A DNA stretch of 64,000 bases, taken from NCBI GenBank assembly GCA_036266075.1, contig DATANV010000014.1, positions 5,129 to 69,128 of the forward strand, given 5' to 3'. Under the pieces are notes generated by a model, which ran no database searches, had not been told where the DNA came from, and saw only the letters and a program-made list of their open reading frames with translations. Both the position numbers and the translations under genes were made by a program. The DNA is from VRUE01 sp036266075. Its GTDB lineage: Bacteria; Actinomycetota; Thermoleophilia; Solirubrobacterales; 70-9. Shown piece by piece: positions 8,149-16,452 of this stretch. Each line of letters starts with the position of its first letter. The stretch's first letter is position 1.

Positions 8149-8765
8149 TCGATCAGCGACTCTCTGAGGGCGATCGCCACCGCGTGCGTGCGGTTGCGCG
8201 CACCGAGCCGCGCCACCGCGTTCTTGGTGTGGGTCTTGACGGTTTCCTCGCTCAGATCCAGTTCGCGGGCGGCGACGGTGGTCGATTCGCCGTCGGCCAG
8301 CCGCTGCAGGATCTGGCGCTGGCGACGGGTCAGCTTGCCGCGGCTGCCGCTGGGCGGAACGGCGGGATCGACGAAACGCTCCTGTTCGAGCGCCGCCTGC
8401 ACCGCCCGCATCATCTCGGCCGCGCCCGCCGTCCGCGCCACGTAGGCGCTCGCGCCGGCCTGCAGGGCAGCGCTCGCCGTGTGGCGCTCCGGACGCTCGC
8501 CGTGCGCGACGATCCCCAGCGAAGGCGCTGCTTTGCGCAGCGCCCGGATTGCCTCCTCGCCGGCGAGGTTGTCTTCGGTGCCTAGTGGGTCGCGGCGCAG
8601 ATGGAGGATCGCCACGTCGATGCTGCCGACGTCACGCACCTGGTAGAGCGCGTCCTCGCGGCTATCGCTCTCGTGCACCTCGAAATCAGCGCCCAAGGCC
8701 TGACGCACACCCTGCCTGACGAGCGGATGCGGGTCGATCACAAGGCAATGTGGGCGCTCGCTCAC
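8145..8765 (-). CDS. LuxR-family response regulator with degenerate receiver
   Basis: 206 residues: a receiver-like domain (1-120) and a NarL/LuxR helix-turn-helix (about 140-206; KLTRRQRQILQRLADGES). The receiver is not canonical. The phospho-acceptor position in IDVAILHL is His55 instead of Asp, one residue of the acidic pair is Pro (LVIDPHP), and the usual Lys is Arg (YVARTAG). Phosphorylation as in NarL-type regulators therefore seems impossible, and activity is probably set by expression, dimerisation or a ligand. The GTG start is preceded by TAGGAT (minus strand) with a 9-base gap. No histidine kinase is nearby. The partner may be the convergent HDOD-LuxR protein. Confidence 0.85.
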   Translation of the reverse strand: MSERPHCLVIDPHPLVRQGVRQALGADFEVHESDSREDALYQVRDVGSIDVAILHLRRDPLGTEDNLAGEEAIRALRKAAPSLGIVAHGERPERHTASAALQAGASAYVARTAGAAEMMRAVQAALEQERFVDPAVPPSGSRGKLTRRQRQILQRLADGESTTVAARELDLSEETVKTHTKNAVARLGARNRTHAVAIALRESLID

Positions 8766-8815
8766 GACCGCTCGATCCTAGCCCAGCCCGGGGCGGGGTG
8801 CTGTAGAAAGGGACC

Positions 8816-9214
8816 GTGATCTCGATTACCTCAAAGTCGCGCTACGCGGTGGTGGCGATGGCTGAGCTGGCCCGCTCGGGCGAGCGTCCCGTGCCGATCA
8901 AAGAGCTCGCCGAGCGCCGCAACATCCCAGAGCAGTTTCTCGAGCAGCTCTTCTCAACCCTGCGCCGCGGCGGCCTGCTGACCAGCCACCGCGGCATGCG
9001 CGGCGGCTACACGCTCTCCCGTCCGGCAGAGGAGATCACCGTGCTGGAGGTCGTCCAGACCCTCGACGGCAAGGTCGGCCAAGAGGCCGAAGAGGCCGGC
9101 GGCATCTGGGCCGAGGGCGTCGCATCGCTGCGCAAGGTCTTCGGCCAGACGACGATCGCCGAAGTCGCCCGTCGCGAACTCGAAGAGGCCGGCTCGGGCA
9201 TGTACTTCATCTGA
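8816..9214 (+). CDS. Rrf2-family transcriptional regulator (CymR-like)
   Basis: A 132-residue winged-helix regulator beginning MISITSKSRYAVVAMAELA, with the Rrf2 recognition region (IPEQFLEQLFSTLRRGGLL, then RGMRGGYTLSR). It contains no cysteine at all, so it cannot bind the Fe-S cluster used by IscR or NsrR. That resembles CymR, the cysteine-metabolism repressor that works through CysK in Firmicutes. Its stop overlaps the cysK start (TGATG), so the two are co-translated, which supports a role in sulfur amino acid control. The assignment to cysteine regulation is inference from context and the missing cysteines. Confidence 0.85.
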   Translation: MISITSKSRYAVVAMAELARSGERPVPIKELAERRNIPEQFLEQLFSTLRRGGLLTSHRGMRGGYTLSRPAEEITVLEVVQTLDGKVGQEAEEAGGIWAEGVASLRKVFGQTTIAEVARRELEEAGSGMYFI

Positions 9215-10137
9215 TGAGGATCGGGGACGAGGCTTCGGCGGTCGTTGGCGGGACGCCGCTGGTCGCGCTGCGCCGACTGGGCGAGGGGCTCCCGGGGGAG
9301 GTCTGCGCGAAGCTCGAGTACTTCAACCCCGGCGGGTCGGTCAAGGACCGGATCGGCGTTGCGATGATCGACGCTGCCGAGCGGGACGGGCTGGTCGAGC
9401 GGGGAAAGTCGGTGATCGTCGAGCCGACCAGCGGCAATACCGGCATCGCCCTGGCGATGGTCTGCGCCGCGCGCGGCTACGAGCTGATCCTCACCCTGCC
9501 GGAGGGGATGAGCCGCGAGCGGGCGAAGCTGCTGCGAGCCTACGGCGCCGAGGTGCGCGAGACGCCGTCGCTGGGCGGCATGGGTGAGGCGGTCGAGCTG
9601 GCCGAGGAGATCTGCGAGCAGCGCAGGGGCTTCATGCCGCAGCAGTTCGACAACCCGGCCAATTCTGAGATCCACCGCCGCACCACCGCCGAGGAGATCT
9701 GGCGCGACACTGGGGGCGAGGTCGGCGCCTTCGTCGCCGGTGTCGGCACGGGGGGCACGATCAGCGGGGTCGGCGCGATGCTGCGCGAGCGCAGCCCAGA
9801 CACCCTGGTCGTCGCGGTCGAGCCGTCGGCGTCGCCGGTCCTTTCGGGCGGCGTCCCCGGCCCGCACAAGATCCAGGGGATCGGCGCAGGCTTCGTGCCG
9901 AGCGTGCTCGACCGCTCGGTGATCGACGAGACGATCGCCGTCGACGACGAGGACGCGCTGGAGACCGCCCGCCTGGTGGCGCGACGCGAGGGCGTGCTGG
10001 CCGGCATCTCAGCCGGAGCGAACGTCAAGGCGGCGCTGGAGGTGGCGGCGCGACCTGAGATGGCTGGCAAGAAGGTTGTGACCGTGATTTGCGACTCGGG
10101 CGAGCGCTACATGTCCCTACCCTTCTTCGCACCGTGA
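9214..10137 (+). CDS. cysK: Cysteine synthase (O-acetylserine sulfhydrylase)
   Basis: A 307-residue PLP enzyme that makes L-cysteine from O-acetylserine and sulfide. The PLP lysine is in NPGGSVKDR near residue 43, followed by PTSGNTGIALAMV near 70 and the phosphate-binding GVGTGGTISGVG near 175. It lies second in the operon rrf2-cysK-cysE, with one-base overlaps on both sides. It can form the cysteine synthase complex with CysE, and by analogy with CymR may also contact the upstream Rrf2 protein. Confidence 0.95.
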   Translation: MRIGDEASAVVGGTPLVALRRLGEGLPGEVCAKLEYFNPGGSVKDRIGVAMIDAAERDGLVERGKSVIVEPTSGNTGIALAMVCAARGYELILTLPEGMSRERAKLLRAYGAEVRETPSLGGMGEAVELAEEICEQRRGFMPQQFDNPANSEIHRRTTAEEIWRDTGGEVGAFVAGVGTGGTISGVGAMLRERSPDTLVVAVEPSASPVLSGGVPGPHKIQGIGAGFVPSVLDRSVIDETIAVDDEDALETARLVARREGVLAGISAGANVKAALEVAARPEMAGKKVVTVICDSGERYMSLPFFAP

Positions 10138-10859
10138 TGCTGAAGCGATTCCTCGATGAGATCCGCGCCGACGTGAGAGCCGCGCGCGACCGCGACCCCG
10201 CCGCGCAGAACGTCTCCATGTTCGAGATCCTCACCGGCTGGGCGGGAGTCCAGGCGCTGCTGGCCCACCGGCTCGCCCACCGGCTGCTCTGCGTGGGCGT
10301 TCCCCTGCTGCCTCGAGCGATCGCCTACCTGATGCGCTCGATCACCGGGATCGAGATCCACCCGGCGGCGCGGATCGGCCCCGAATTCTTCATCGACCAC
10401 GGGGCCGGCGTGGTGATCGGCGAGACCGCCGAGATTGGCCGCCGCGTGACCCTCTACCAGGGGGTGACGCTGGGCGGTACCGGCTTCCAGCGCGGCAAGC
10501 GTCACCCGACCCTGGGCGACGACGTGACGGTCGGCGCCGGGGCGAAGCTGCTCGGCCCGATCTCGGTCGGCGATGGCGCCAAGATCGGCGCCAACACGGT
10601 TGTCGTCGAGGACGTGCCGCCGAGCGCGACCGTTGTCGGCAACCCCGGCCACCCGGTCAAAGTCGAAGGCCGCCGGGTCGAGGGCCCGGACGCCGACTGG
10701 ATCCACCTGCCGGATCCGATCGCCGAGGCGATCAAGACGCTCTCAGAGCGGATCTCGCTGCTCGAGGAGCGGCTCGAGGCGCTCGACGGCGGCGCCGCGC
10801 CCGATCGCGACGGCGAGGGACTGCGGCCTCGCACGGGCCGCTCCTCGGCCGGGGGCTGA
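10137..10859 (+). CDS. cysE: Serine O-acetyltransferase
   Basis: 240 residues. It acetylates L-serine with acetyl-CoA to give the CysK substrate. The start MLKRFLDEIRADV is typical, and the left-handed beta-helix is seen as IGPEFFIDHGAGVVIGETA and VTLYQGVTLGGTG, containing the catalytic His and Asp. The start ATG overlaps the cysK stop (TGATG). The C-terminus extends about 50 residues past the hexapeptide repeats as a charged tail (about residues 200-240, SLLEERLEAL). The last residues therefore differ from the usual short CysE tail that inserts into CysK. Confidence 0.93.
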   Translation: MLKRFLDEIRADVRAARDRDPAAQNVSMFEILTGWAGVQALLAHRLAHRLLCVGVPLLPRAIAYLMRSITGIEIHPAARIGPEFFIDHGAGVVIGETAEIGRRVTLYQGVTLGGTGFQRGKRHPTLGDDVTVGAGAKLLGPISVGDGAKIGANTVVVEDVPPSATVVGNPGHPVKVEGRRVEGPDADWIHLPDPIAEAIKTLSERISLLEERLEALDGGAAPDRDGEGLRPRTGRSSAGG

Positions 10860-10890
10860 CGCCTCCGCGCTCGCCTTTATTCTCGGATCG

Positions 10891-13113
10891 GTGCCCCAAA
10901 CCGACGCAGCCTCGACCGAACCCGGTGCCGACCGCGCCGAGCGTCTGCTGGCCGACCTCAACGAGCCGCAGCGGCAGGCGGTACAGCACGGCGAGGGGCC
11001 GCTGCTGGTGCTCGCCGGCGCCGGTTCCGGCAAGACCCGAGTGCTGACCCACCGCATCGCCTATCTGCTGGCAACCGGTGCGGCCCGGCCCGGCGAGATC
11101 CTGGCGATCACCTTCACCAACAAAGCCGCGACCGAGATGCGCGAGCGGGTCGAGCAGCTGGTCGGCCGCTCGGCGCGGGCGATGTGGGTCACGACCTTCC
11201 ACTCCGCCTGCGCCCGCATGTTGCGCGCCGACGCCGAGCGGCTCGGTTACTCGCGCGGCTTCACGATCTACGACGAGTCGGACTCGCTGCGGATGCTGAA
11301 ACGCGTGCTGGAGGAGCTGCACGTCGACCCCAAGCGCTATCCGCCGCGGGCGATCCGCTCGCAGATCTCCGGCGCCAAGAACCAGCTGGTCGACGCCGCC
11401 GCCTACGCAGAGGCGCAGGGCAGCGTCTTCGAGGAAGTCGTCGCCGAGGCCTACGCGCTCTACGAGAAGCGCATGCTCGAGGCCAACGCGATGGACTTCG
11501 ACGACCTCCTGGTGCGCACCGTCAACGCCCTGGAGCTGTTTGAGGAGGTTCGCGAGCGCTGGCGCCGCACCTTCCGCCACGTCCTCGTCGACGAGTACCA
11601 GGACACCAACCACGCCCAGTACCGCCTGCTGCAGCTGCTCACCGCCGAGCACGGCAATCTGATGGTCGTAGGCGACGAGGATCAATCTGTCTACGGGTTC
11701 AGGCACGCCGACATCCGCAACATCCTCGACTTCGAGCGGGACTTCCCCGAGGCCGAGGTGGTCAAGCTCGAGCAGAACTACCGCTCGACGCAGACGATCC
11801 TCTCGGCGGCCAACGCCGTGGTCGAACACAACCGCGAGCGGCGGCCGAAGAAGCTCTGGACCGAGCTTGCCGGGGGGGAGCCGCTGCAGCTGCACGAGCT
11901 CTCTGACGAGCACGAGGAGGCGCGCTGGGTGGCCGGCGAGATCGAGCGCCTTGGCGAGGAGGAGGGCGTGGAGCGCGAGGGCGTCGCGGTCTTCTACCGG
12001 ACCAACGCGATGAGCCGGGTCCTCGAGGACACGCTGGTGCGCTTCGAGCTGCCCTACCAGGTGATCGGCGGCACCAAGTTCTACGAACGCGCCGAGGTCA
12101 AGGACGCGGTCGCCTATCTGAGCCTGCTGGTCAACCCGGCCGACCAGGTCTGCTTCGCCCGCGTCGTCAACTCGCCGCGGCGCGGGATCGGCAAAACCAG
12201 CCAGGGGCGGCTCGCGGCGCACGCCAACACGACCGGCCTGCCGATCTGGGAGGTGGCCGGCCGCGCCGAGGACGTCCCGGGCCTCGGCGGGGCGGCGATC
12301 AGGGCCGTCTCGGCCTTCCACGAGACGATGGAGGACCTGCGCGGGCGGGCCGAGGGGGGAGCGTCGGTCGGCGAGCTGTTGGAGGCGACCCTGCGCGAGA
12401 CCGGCTACCTCGACGCGCTTGCCGCCGAGCGCACGGTCGAGGCCGAGGGTCGGGCGGAGAACCTCGAGGAGCTGGTCGGCGTCGCCCGTGAGTTCGATCT
12501 CAACCACGAGCTGGAGGGCGAGGGCGAGCTGTCCGCCCTGGAGGAGTTCCTCCAGCAGATCTCGCTCTACACCGAGCAGGACGGCCTGCGCGAGGAGTCG
12601 GTGATCACGCTGATGACTCTGCACAACGCCAAGGGCCTTGAGTACGACACGGTCTTCATCGTCGGCTGCGAGGACGGCGCTTTCCCCCACATGCGCGCCC
12701 TGGAAGAGGGAAGCGAGGAGGAGGAGCGACGCCTCTGCTACGTCGGCATCACCCGCGCCCGCCGCCGCCTCTACATGACCTGGACGCGCGAGCGACGGCT
12801 CTTCGGCCGTTCCGAGCGCAATCTGCCCTCGCGCTTCGTCGACGAGCTGCCGGAGGGGCTGACCGAGCGCCACGCCGCCAATGCGCTCGCTGGCGGCTGG
12901 GGGACGGCGCCGGCCGCGGGGGGCGGCGAGACGATGCCGCTTGAGCCCGGCCCGGCGCTCGAGCTGCGCACCGGCGATGACGTCGTCCACGCTGGCTTTG
13001 GGGACGGCGTCGTGACGGCGGTGGAGGGGGGCGGCATCGTCGTCGTGCGCTTCTCCGGCGACGGCAGCGAGCGCAAGCTGATGGCCGACTACGCACCGAT
13101 CCGGAAGCGGTGA
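10891..13113 (+). CDS. pcrA: ATP-dependent DNA helicase PcrA/UvrD
   Basis: A 740-residue superfamily 1A helicase for repair and replication-fork clearance. Walker A is GAGSGKT at about 43; motif II is VDEYQDTN near 233, followed by GDEDQSVYGFRHAD; motif VI is CYVGITRARRRLYMTW. The C-terminal RNA-polymerase-interacting module (GDDVVHAGFGDGVVTAVEG) identifies PcrA over Rep. I place the start at GTG 10891, where the family N-terminus begins; the frame runs further upstream but there overlaps cysE. Its stop overlaps the folD start (GTGA). Confidence 0.95.
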   Translation: MPQTDAASTEPGADRAERLLADLNEPQRQAVQHGEGPLLVLAGAGSGKTRVLTHRIAYLLATGAARPGEILAITFTNKAATEMRERVEQLVGRSARAMWVTTFHSACARMLRADAERLGYSRGFTIYDESDSLRMLKRVLEELHVDPKRYPPRAIRSQISGAKNQLVDAAAYAEAQGSVFEEVVAEAYALYEKRMLEANAMDFDDLLVRTVNALELFEEVRERWRRTFRHVLVDEYQDTNHAQYRLLQLLTAEHGNLMVVGDEDQSVYGFRHADIRNILDFERDFPEAEVVKLEQNYRSTQTILSAANAVVEHNRERRPKKLWTELAGGEPLQLHELSDEHEEARWVAGEIERLGEEEGVEREGVAVFYRTNAMSRVLEDTLVRFELPYQVIGGTKFYERAEVKDAVAYLSLLVNPADQVCFARVVNSPRRGIGKTSQGRLAAHANTTGLPIWEVAGRAEDVPGLGGAAIRAVSAFHETMEDLRGRAEGGASVGELLEATLRETGYLDALAAERTVEAEGRAENLEELVGVAREFDLNHELEGEGELSALEEFLQQISLYTEQDGLREESVITLMTLHNAKGLEYDTVFIVGCEDGAFPHMRALEEGSEEEERRLCYVGITRARRRLYMTWTRERRLFGRSERNLPSRFVDELPEGLTERHAANALAGGWGTAPAAGGGETMPLEPGPALELRTGDDVVHAGFGDGVVTAVEGGGIVVVRFSGDGSERKLMADYAPIRKR

Positions 13114-13967
13114 GGACGATCGCGGCGCGGATCATCGACGGCAAGGCGGTCGCCGCCGCGGTGCGCGAGCGGGTGCGGGGCGAGGTCGCAGAGTTCGCGG
13201 CGGAGGCAGGCCGACCGCCGGGCCTGGCCACGGTCCTGGTCGGCGAGGATCCCGCCTCGCAGGTCTACATTCGCGGCAAGCACAAAGCCTGCGAGGAGGC
13301 CGGCATCCGCTCGATCCACCACGGCTTGCTGGCCGAGACGAGCGAGGCCGAGCTGCTCGACCTGGTCCGCCGGCTGGGGCTCGACGATGAGGTCGATGGG
13401 ATTCTCGTGCAGCTGCCGGTTCCCGAGCAGATCGACCCCGATGCGGTGGTCGCGGCAATCGATTCGGCCAAGGACGTCGACGGCCTGACGCCGCAGAATG
13501 CCGGCCTGCTCGCGCACGGCACCCCGGCCCTGGTGCCCTGCACGCCGGCCGGGGTGATGGAGCTGCTGCGCCACGAGGGGATCGCGCTGGAGGGCGCCGA
13601 GGCGGTCGTCGTCGGGCGCTCGAAGCTGGTCGGCGTGCCGGTCTCCAGGCTGCTGCTCGCCGCCAACGCGACGGTCACCGTCTGCCACTCGCGCACGCGT
13701 GACCTCGCTGCCGTCTGTCGCCGCGCCGACGTGCTCGTCGCCGCCGTCGGGGCGCCGCGCCTGCTCGGCGCCGACGCGATCAAGCCCGGCGCGGTGGTGA
13801 TCGACGTCGGCGTCAACCGCACCGAGGACGGTCTCGTCGGCGACGTCGACTTCGGGCCGGCGGCCGAGGTCGCGGCGGCGATCACGCCGGTGCCGGGCGG
13901 GGTCGGGCCGATGACGATCGCGATGCTGCTGGTCAACACCCTGGCTGCCGCCTGGGCCCGGGTGTAG
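13110..13967 (+). CDS. folD: Methylene-THF dehydrogenase / methenyl-THF cyclohydrolase
   Basis: A 285-residue bifunctional enzyme of one-carbon metabolism converting 5,10-methylene-THF to 10-formyl-THF. Signatures are VGEDPASQVYIRGKHKAC near residue 45 with the catalytic Lys, QLPVPEQID, the dinucleotide-binding VVVGRSKLVGVPVSRLLL and the C-terminal PVPGGVGPMTIAMLL. The GTG start overlaps the pcrA stop by four bases, so the two are translationally coupled. A 15-base palindrome (13967-13981) follows the stop. Confidence 0.95.
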   Translation: MRTIAARIIDGKAVAAAVRERVRGEVAEFAAEAGRPPGLATVLVGEDPASQVYIRGKHKACEEAGIRSIHHGLLAETSEAELLDLVRRLGLDDEVDGILVQLPVPEQIDPDAVVAAIDSAKDVDGLTPQNAGLLAHGTPALVPCTPAGVMELLRHEGIALEGAEAVVVGRSKLVGVPVSRLLLAANATVTVCHSRTRDLAAVCRRADVLVAAVGAPRLLGADAIKPGAVVIDVGVNRTEDGLVGDVDFGPAAEVAAAITPVPGGVGPMTIAMLLVNTLAAAWARV

Positions 13968-13981
13968 GGTCGATTCGACCC
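13967..13981. promoter_or_regulatory. Palindrome after folD
   Basis: GGGTCGATTCGACCC is a perfect 15-base palindrome that begins at the last base of the folD stop and ends 22 bases before the next start codon. It could be an operator or a short hairpin. No T-tract follows. Confidence 0.35.
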
Positions 13982-14003
13982 CTATTTCCGGAGGGATGTG
14001 CAG

Positions 14004-14567
14004 ATGGAAGTCGACAAGCTGAGCACGGGGGAGAAGATCTCGGCGGTCTCCGCGATCCTCCTCTTCATTTTCATGTTCTTCGACTGGTTTGGCGCCGAGG
14101 TATCCGGCGTTGCCGGCTTCTCGGGCGACACCGGGGTGGGTGGGAGCGCTTGGGACGTGCTCGACGTGATCCCGATCTTCCTGATGATCGCGATCGTCGC
14201 CGCGATTGGCGTGGCCGTGATCCGGCTGACCGACGCCGACCTCGAGCCACCGATCTCGCTCAACGCGATCGTCGCGGCGCTTGGAGCGCTGGCGGTGCTG
14301 CTGATCCTCTACCGGATCGTCGACCCGCCGGGCGGTGCCAGCTTCGGCGGCGTCTCGGTCGACATCACCCTCGAGCTAGGCATCTTCCTCGGCCTGCTCG
14401 CCGCCGCTGGCATCGCCTACGGCGGCTACAGCGCGATGCGCGAGGAAGGCCTGACCTTCGGCGACGTCGGCGACCAGCTCGGAGGCGGCCCGGGAGACAA
14501 CCCGTCCCCGCCACCCCCGTCGTCGTCTACGCCCCCACCTCCGCCGCCCCCGCCAGCGGGGTCTTAG
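14004..14567 (+). CDS. Membrane protein of unknown function with Pro-rich tail
   Basis: 187 residues with about four hydrophobic segments (near 14-32, 55-75, 88-106 and 120-140) and a proline/serine-rich hydrophilic C-terminus of about 30 residues ending PPPPPPPPAGS. I do not recognise the family. ATG 14004 is chosen because GGAGGG at 13990-13995 gives good spacing; GTG 13998 is the alternative. Its 3' end overlaps the convergent GMC oxidoreductase gene by 41 bases, and a strong terminator for this strand lies inside that neighbour's coding sequence. Confidence 0.75.
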   Translation: MEVDKLSTGEKISAVSAILLFIFMFFDWFGAEVSGVAGFSGDTGVGGSAWDVLDVIPIFLMIAIVAAIGVAVIRLTDADLEPPISLNAIVAALGALAVLLILYRIVDPPGGASFGGVSVDITLELGIFLGLLAAAGIAYGGYSAMREEGLTFGDVGDQLGGGPGDNPSPPPPSSSTPPPPPPPPAGS

Positions 14568-16392
14568 GGGTCCGTGCTGCCGGAGTCGCTTCGGCTACTC
14601 CGGCAGCTATTTGTTTGGCAAAAGCGATGATCGTCATCATCGGATTGACGCCGACCGACGTCGGGAACAGCGAGGCGTCGGCTACGTAGAGGTCATCGAC
14701 GCCGTTGACGGCGCCATCGGCGGAGCAGACCCCCTCTCGCGGATTGGCGGCGATGCGCGCCGTTCCCATCGGATGGAACGCCTCGAGCCGCAGCTCCGAC
14801 GGCTTGAAGGTCGTCGCTTCGAAGTCGGCCAGCTCGTTCGGGCGCAGGACTGGAACGCGGCCGATGTTCGGGTAGACCTCGGCAGCGCCGGCGGCAAAGT
14901 GGACCTCGGCGGCCCGGGCGATGCCGAAGGCTAGCCGGCGGGCGTCGTCGTCGGTCAGCCTGTAGCTCGCCCGCAGCGACCCGTCGCGGCCGATCCCGAC
15001 CCGGCCCGCCGACTCGTCGGAGAGGTGGACGCCGATCGAGCCGACCCGGTCGAAGCCCAGAATCGCCTCCTGGTGCTCGCGGCCTGAGCCGAGCAGCCAG
15101 GCGCCGCCGAAGGCCAGCGGCGTGAAGGTCGCCTCGAGCAGGATGCGCTCGCTCTCCCACTCGTCGACGTAGTAGCTCTGCATCACGCCCTCCCAGCCGC
15201 GCACCTCCTCCTCGTAGCGGCCGCCGATCCAGCAGGCGGGGTGGATGTGAAGGTTGCGGCCGACCCGATCGCCGCCAAGCCCCGAGCGCAGCAGCAGCTC
15301 CGGGGTTCCGAGGGCGCCGCCGGCGACGACCGTCGCCCGTCGAGCCCTCACCGTGTAGCCGTCGGCGCAGCGAACGCCGACGGCGCGGCCTTCCTCGACG
15401 ATCACCCGCCGCGCCTCGGCGCCGGTTCGCAGCCGAGCGCCGGCGGCGACCGCGCGCGGCACGTAGCTGACGTGCATCCCCCGCTTGGCGTCGATCGCGC
15501 AGCCGAAGGGGCAGGAGCTGCACTGGACGCAGCGGCCGGCGTTGCGCGAGATCGGCCCGCCGCTGACGCCCAGCGCTTCGGCCCCCTCCATCGCCAGCTG
15601 GCCGTTGCGTCCCATCCGCTCCGGGTCGAGCGGGGTGACGCGCAGGAACTCCTCCGCTTCGGCGAAGTGCGGGTGCAGGTCGCCGGCCCAGGTGACGCCG
15701 TGGCGCTCGCGCCAGTCGTCGAGCACCGGCTGAGGCGCGCGGAAGCAGGTGCCGGAGTTGATCACCGTGGTCCCGCCGACGGCCCTGCCGACCGGCACCG
15801 GGATCGCCGGGCGACCCTCGGCGATGGTCAGGCCGCCGTCGCGATAGAGCGCGGCGATCGCCTCGAGCGGGTCGCTCGGGTAGCTGTCACGGTCGTAGGC
15901 CTGGCCGGCCTCGAGCAGGATCACATCGAGGCCGGCCTCGGCCAGCGTTGCCGCGGCGACGGCGCCGCCGGCCCCCGAGCCGACGATCGCCACATCGCAC
16001 TCCTCGACCTCTCCGCTCGGAGCGGTCTCGCCGAGCGAGTGGCGCGGCGGCGGCTCGGCACCGTCGGCCAGGCGGCAGCTGGTCTCGAGCCCGAGTCGCT
16101 CCTCGACCCGCGGCTGGATCGCGTAGCCAAGCGTGCTGAAGGTCTTCGCCATCAACAGCAGCTCGTGGTGCAGGCCGAAGCGCGAGCGTTCCATCCGTCG
16201 CATGAAGTCTTCGCGCGCCGCGAGTTCGAGGCGGCTGAAGCGCCACGGGAAGGGCAGCCACTCGAAGACGCGCAGGGCCAGGCGGATCCGCAGCAGCAGG
16301 CGGGGCGAGAGGGAGGGGAGGAAGCGGGCGACGGGGGCGGAGACGGGAACCTCGCGCTCGGCGGCGGGCAGGCCGTCGAGGGCGGGCGCCAT
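14527..16392 (-). CDS. GMC-family oxidoreductase, long-chain alcohol oxidase-like
   Basis: 621 residues from the first usable ATG. FAD-binding motif CDVAIVGSGAGGAVAAATLA is near residue 130. The GMC C-terminal domain has HPMGTARIA and ADASLFPTSVGVNPMMTI. A Cys-rich stretch, CVQCSSCPFGC (about 287-297), resembles the one in fatty alcohol oxidase-type GMC enzymes. The conserved N-terminus seems to begin upstream: the in-frame codons before ATG 16392 read LAAAEQRTLSAICEA, typical of this subfamily, but offer no ATG, GTG or TTG after the stop at 16453-16455. CTG at 16413 is a candidate start. The substrate is unknown; a hydrophobic alcohol or sterol is a guess. Confidence 0.88.
   Translation of the reverse strand: MAPALDGLPAAEREVPVSAPVARFLPSLSPRLLLRIRLALRVFEWLPFPWRFSRLELAAREDFMRRMERSRFGLHHELLLMAKTFSTLGYAIQPRVEERLGLETSCRLADGAEPPPRHSLGETAPSGEVEECDVAIVGSGAGGAVAAATLAEAGLDVILLEAGQAYDRDSYPSDPLEAIAALYRDGGLTIAEGRPAIPVPVGRAVGGTTVINSGTCFRAPQPVLDDWRERHGVTWAGDLHPHFAEAEEFLRVTPLDPERMGRNGQLAMEGAEALGVSGGPISRNAGRCVQCSSCPFGCAIDAKRGMHVSYVPRAVAAGARLRTGAEARRVIVEEGRAVGVRCADGYTVRARRATVVAGGALGTPELLLRSGLGGDRVGRNLHIHPACWIGGRYEEEVRGWEGVMQSYYVDEWESERILLEATFTPLAFGGAWLLGSGREHQEAILGFDRVGSIGVHLSDESAGRVGIGRDGSLRASYRLTDDDARRLAFGIARAAEVHFAAGAAEVYPNIGRVPVLRPNELADFEATTFKPSELRLEAFHPMGTARIAANPREGVCSADGAVNGVDDLYVADASLFPTSVGVNPMMTIIAFAKQIAAGVAEATPAARTPKTPLAGAAEVGA
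14576..14618 (+). terminator. Intrinsic terminator embedded in an opposing gene
   Basis: GCTGCCGGAGT (14576-14586) pairs with ACTCCGGCAGC (14597-14607), and the loop closes further as C-TTCG-G. The T-rich run TATTTGTTT follows on the plus strand. It lies 9 bases after the stop of the 187-residue membrane protein and wholly inside the 3' coding region of the GMC gene. Confidence 0.7.
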
Positions 16393-16452
16393 CGCCTCGC
16401 AGATCGCGCTCAGGGTGCGCTGCTCGGCGGCCGCGAGCCCCGGCGCGCGCCT

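Noticed and set aside
10732..12990. Long open frame (752 codons) on the minus strand opposite cysE/pcrA
   Set aside because: It mirrors pcrA, has no recognisable domain, and its composition is that of an antisense shadow in GC-rich DNA.
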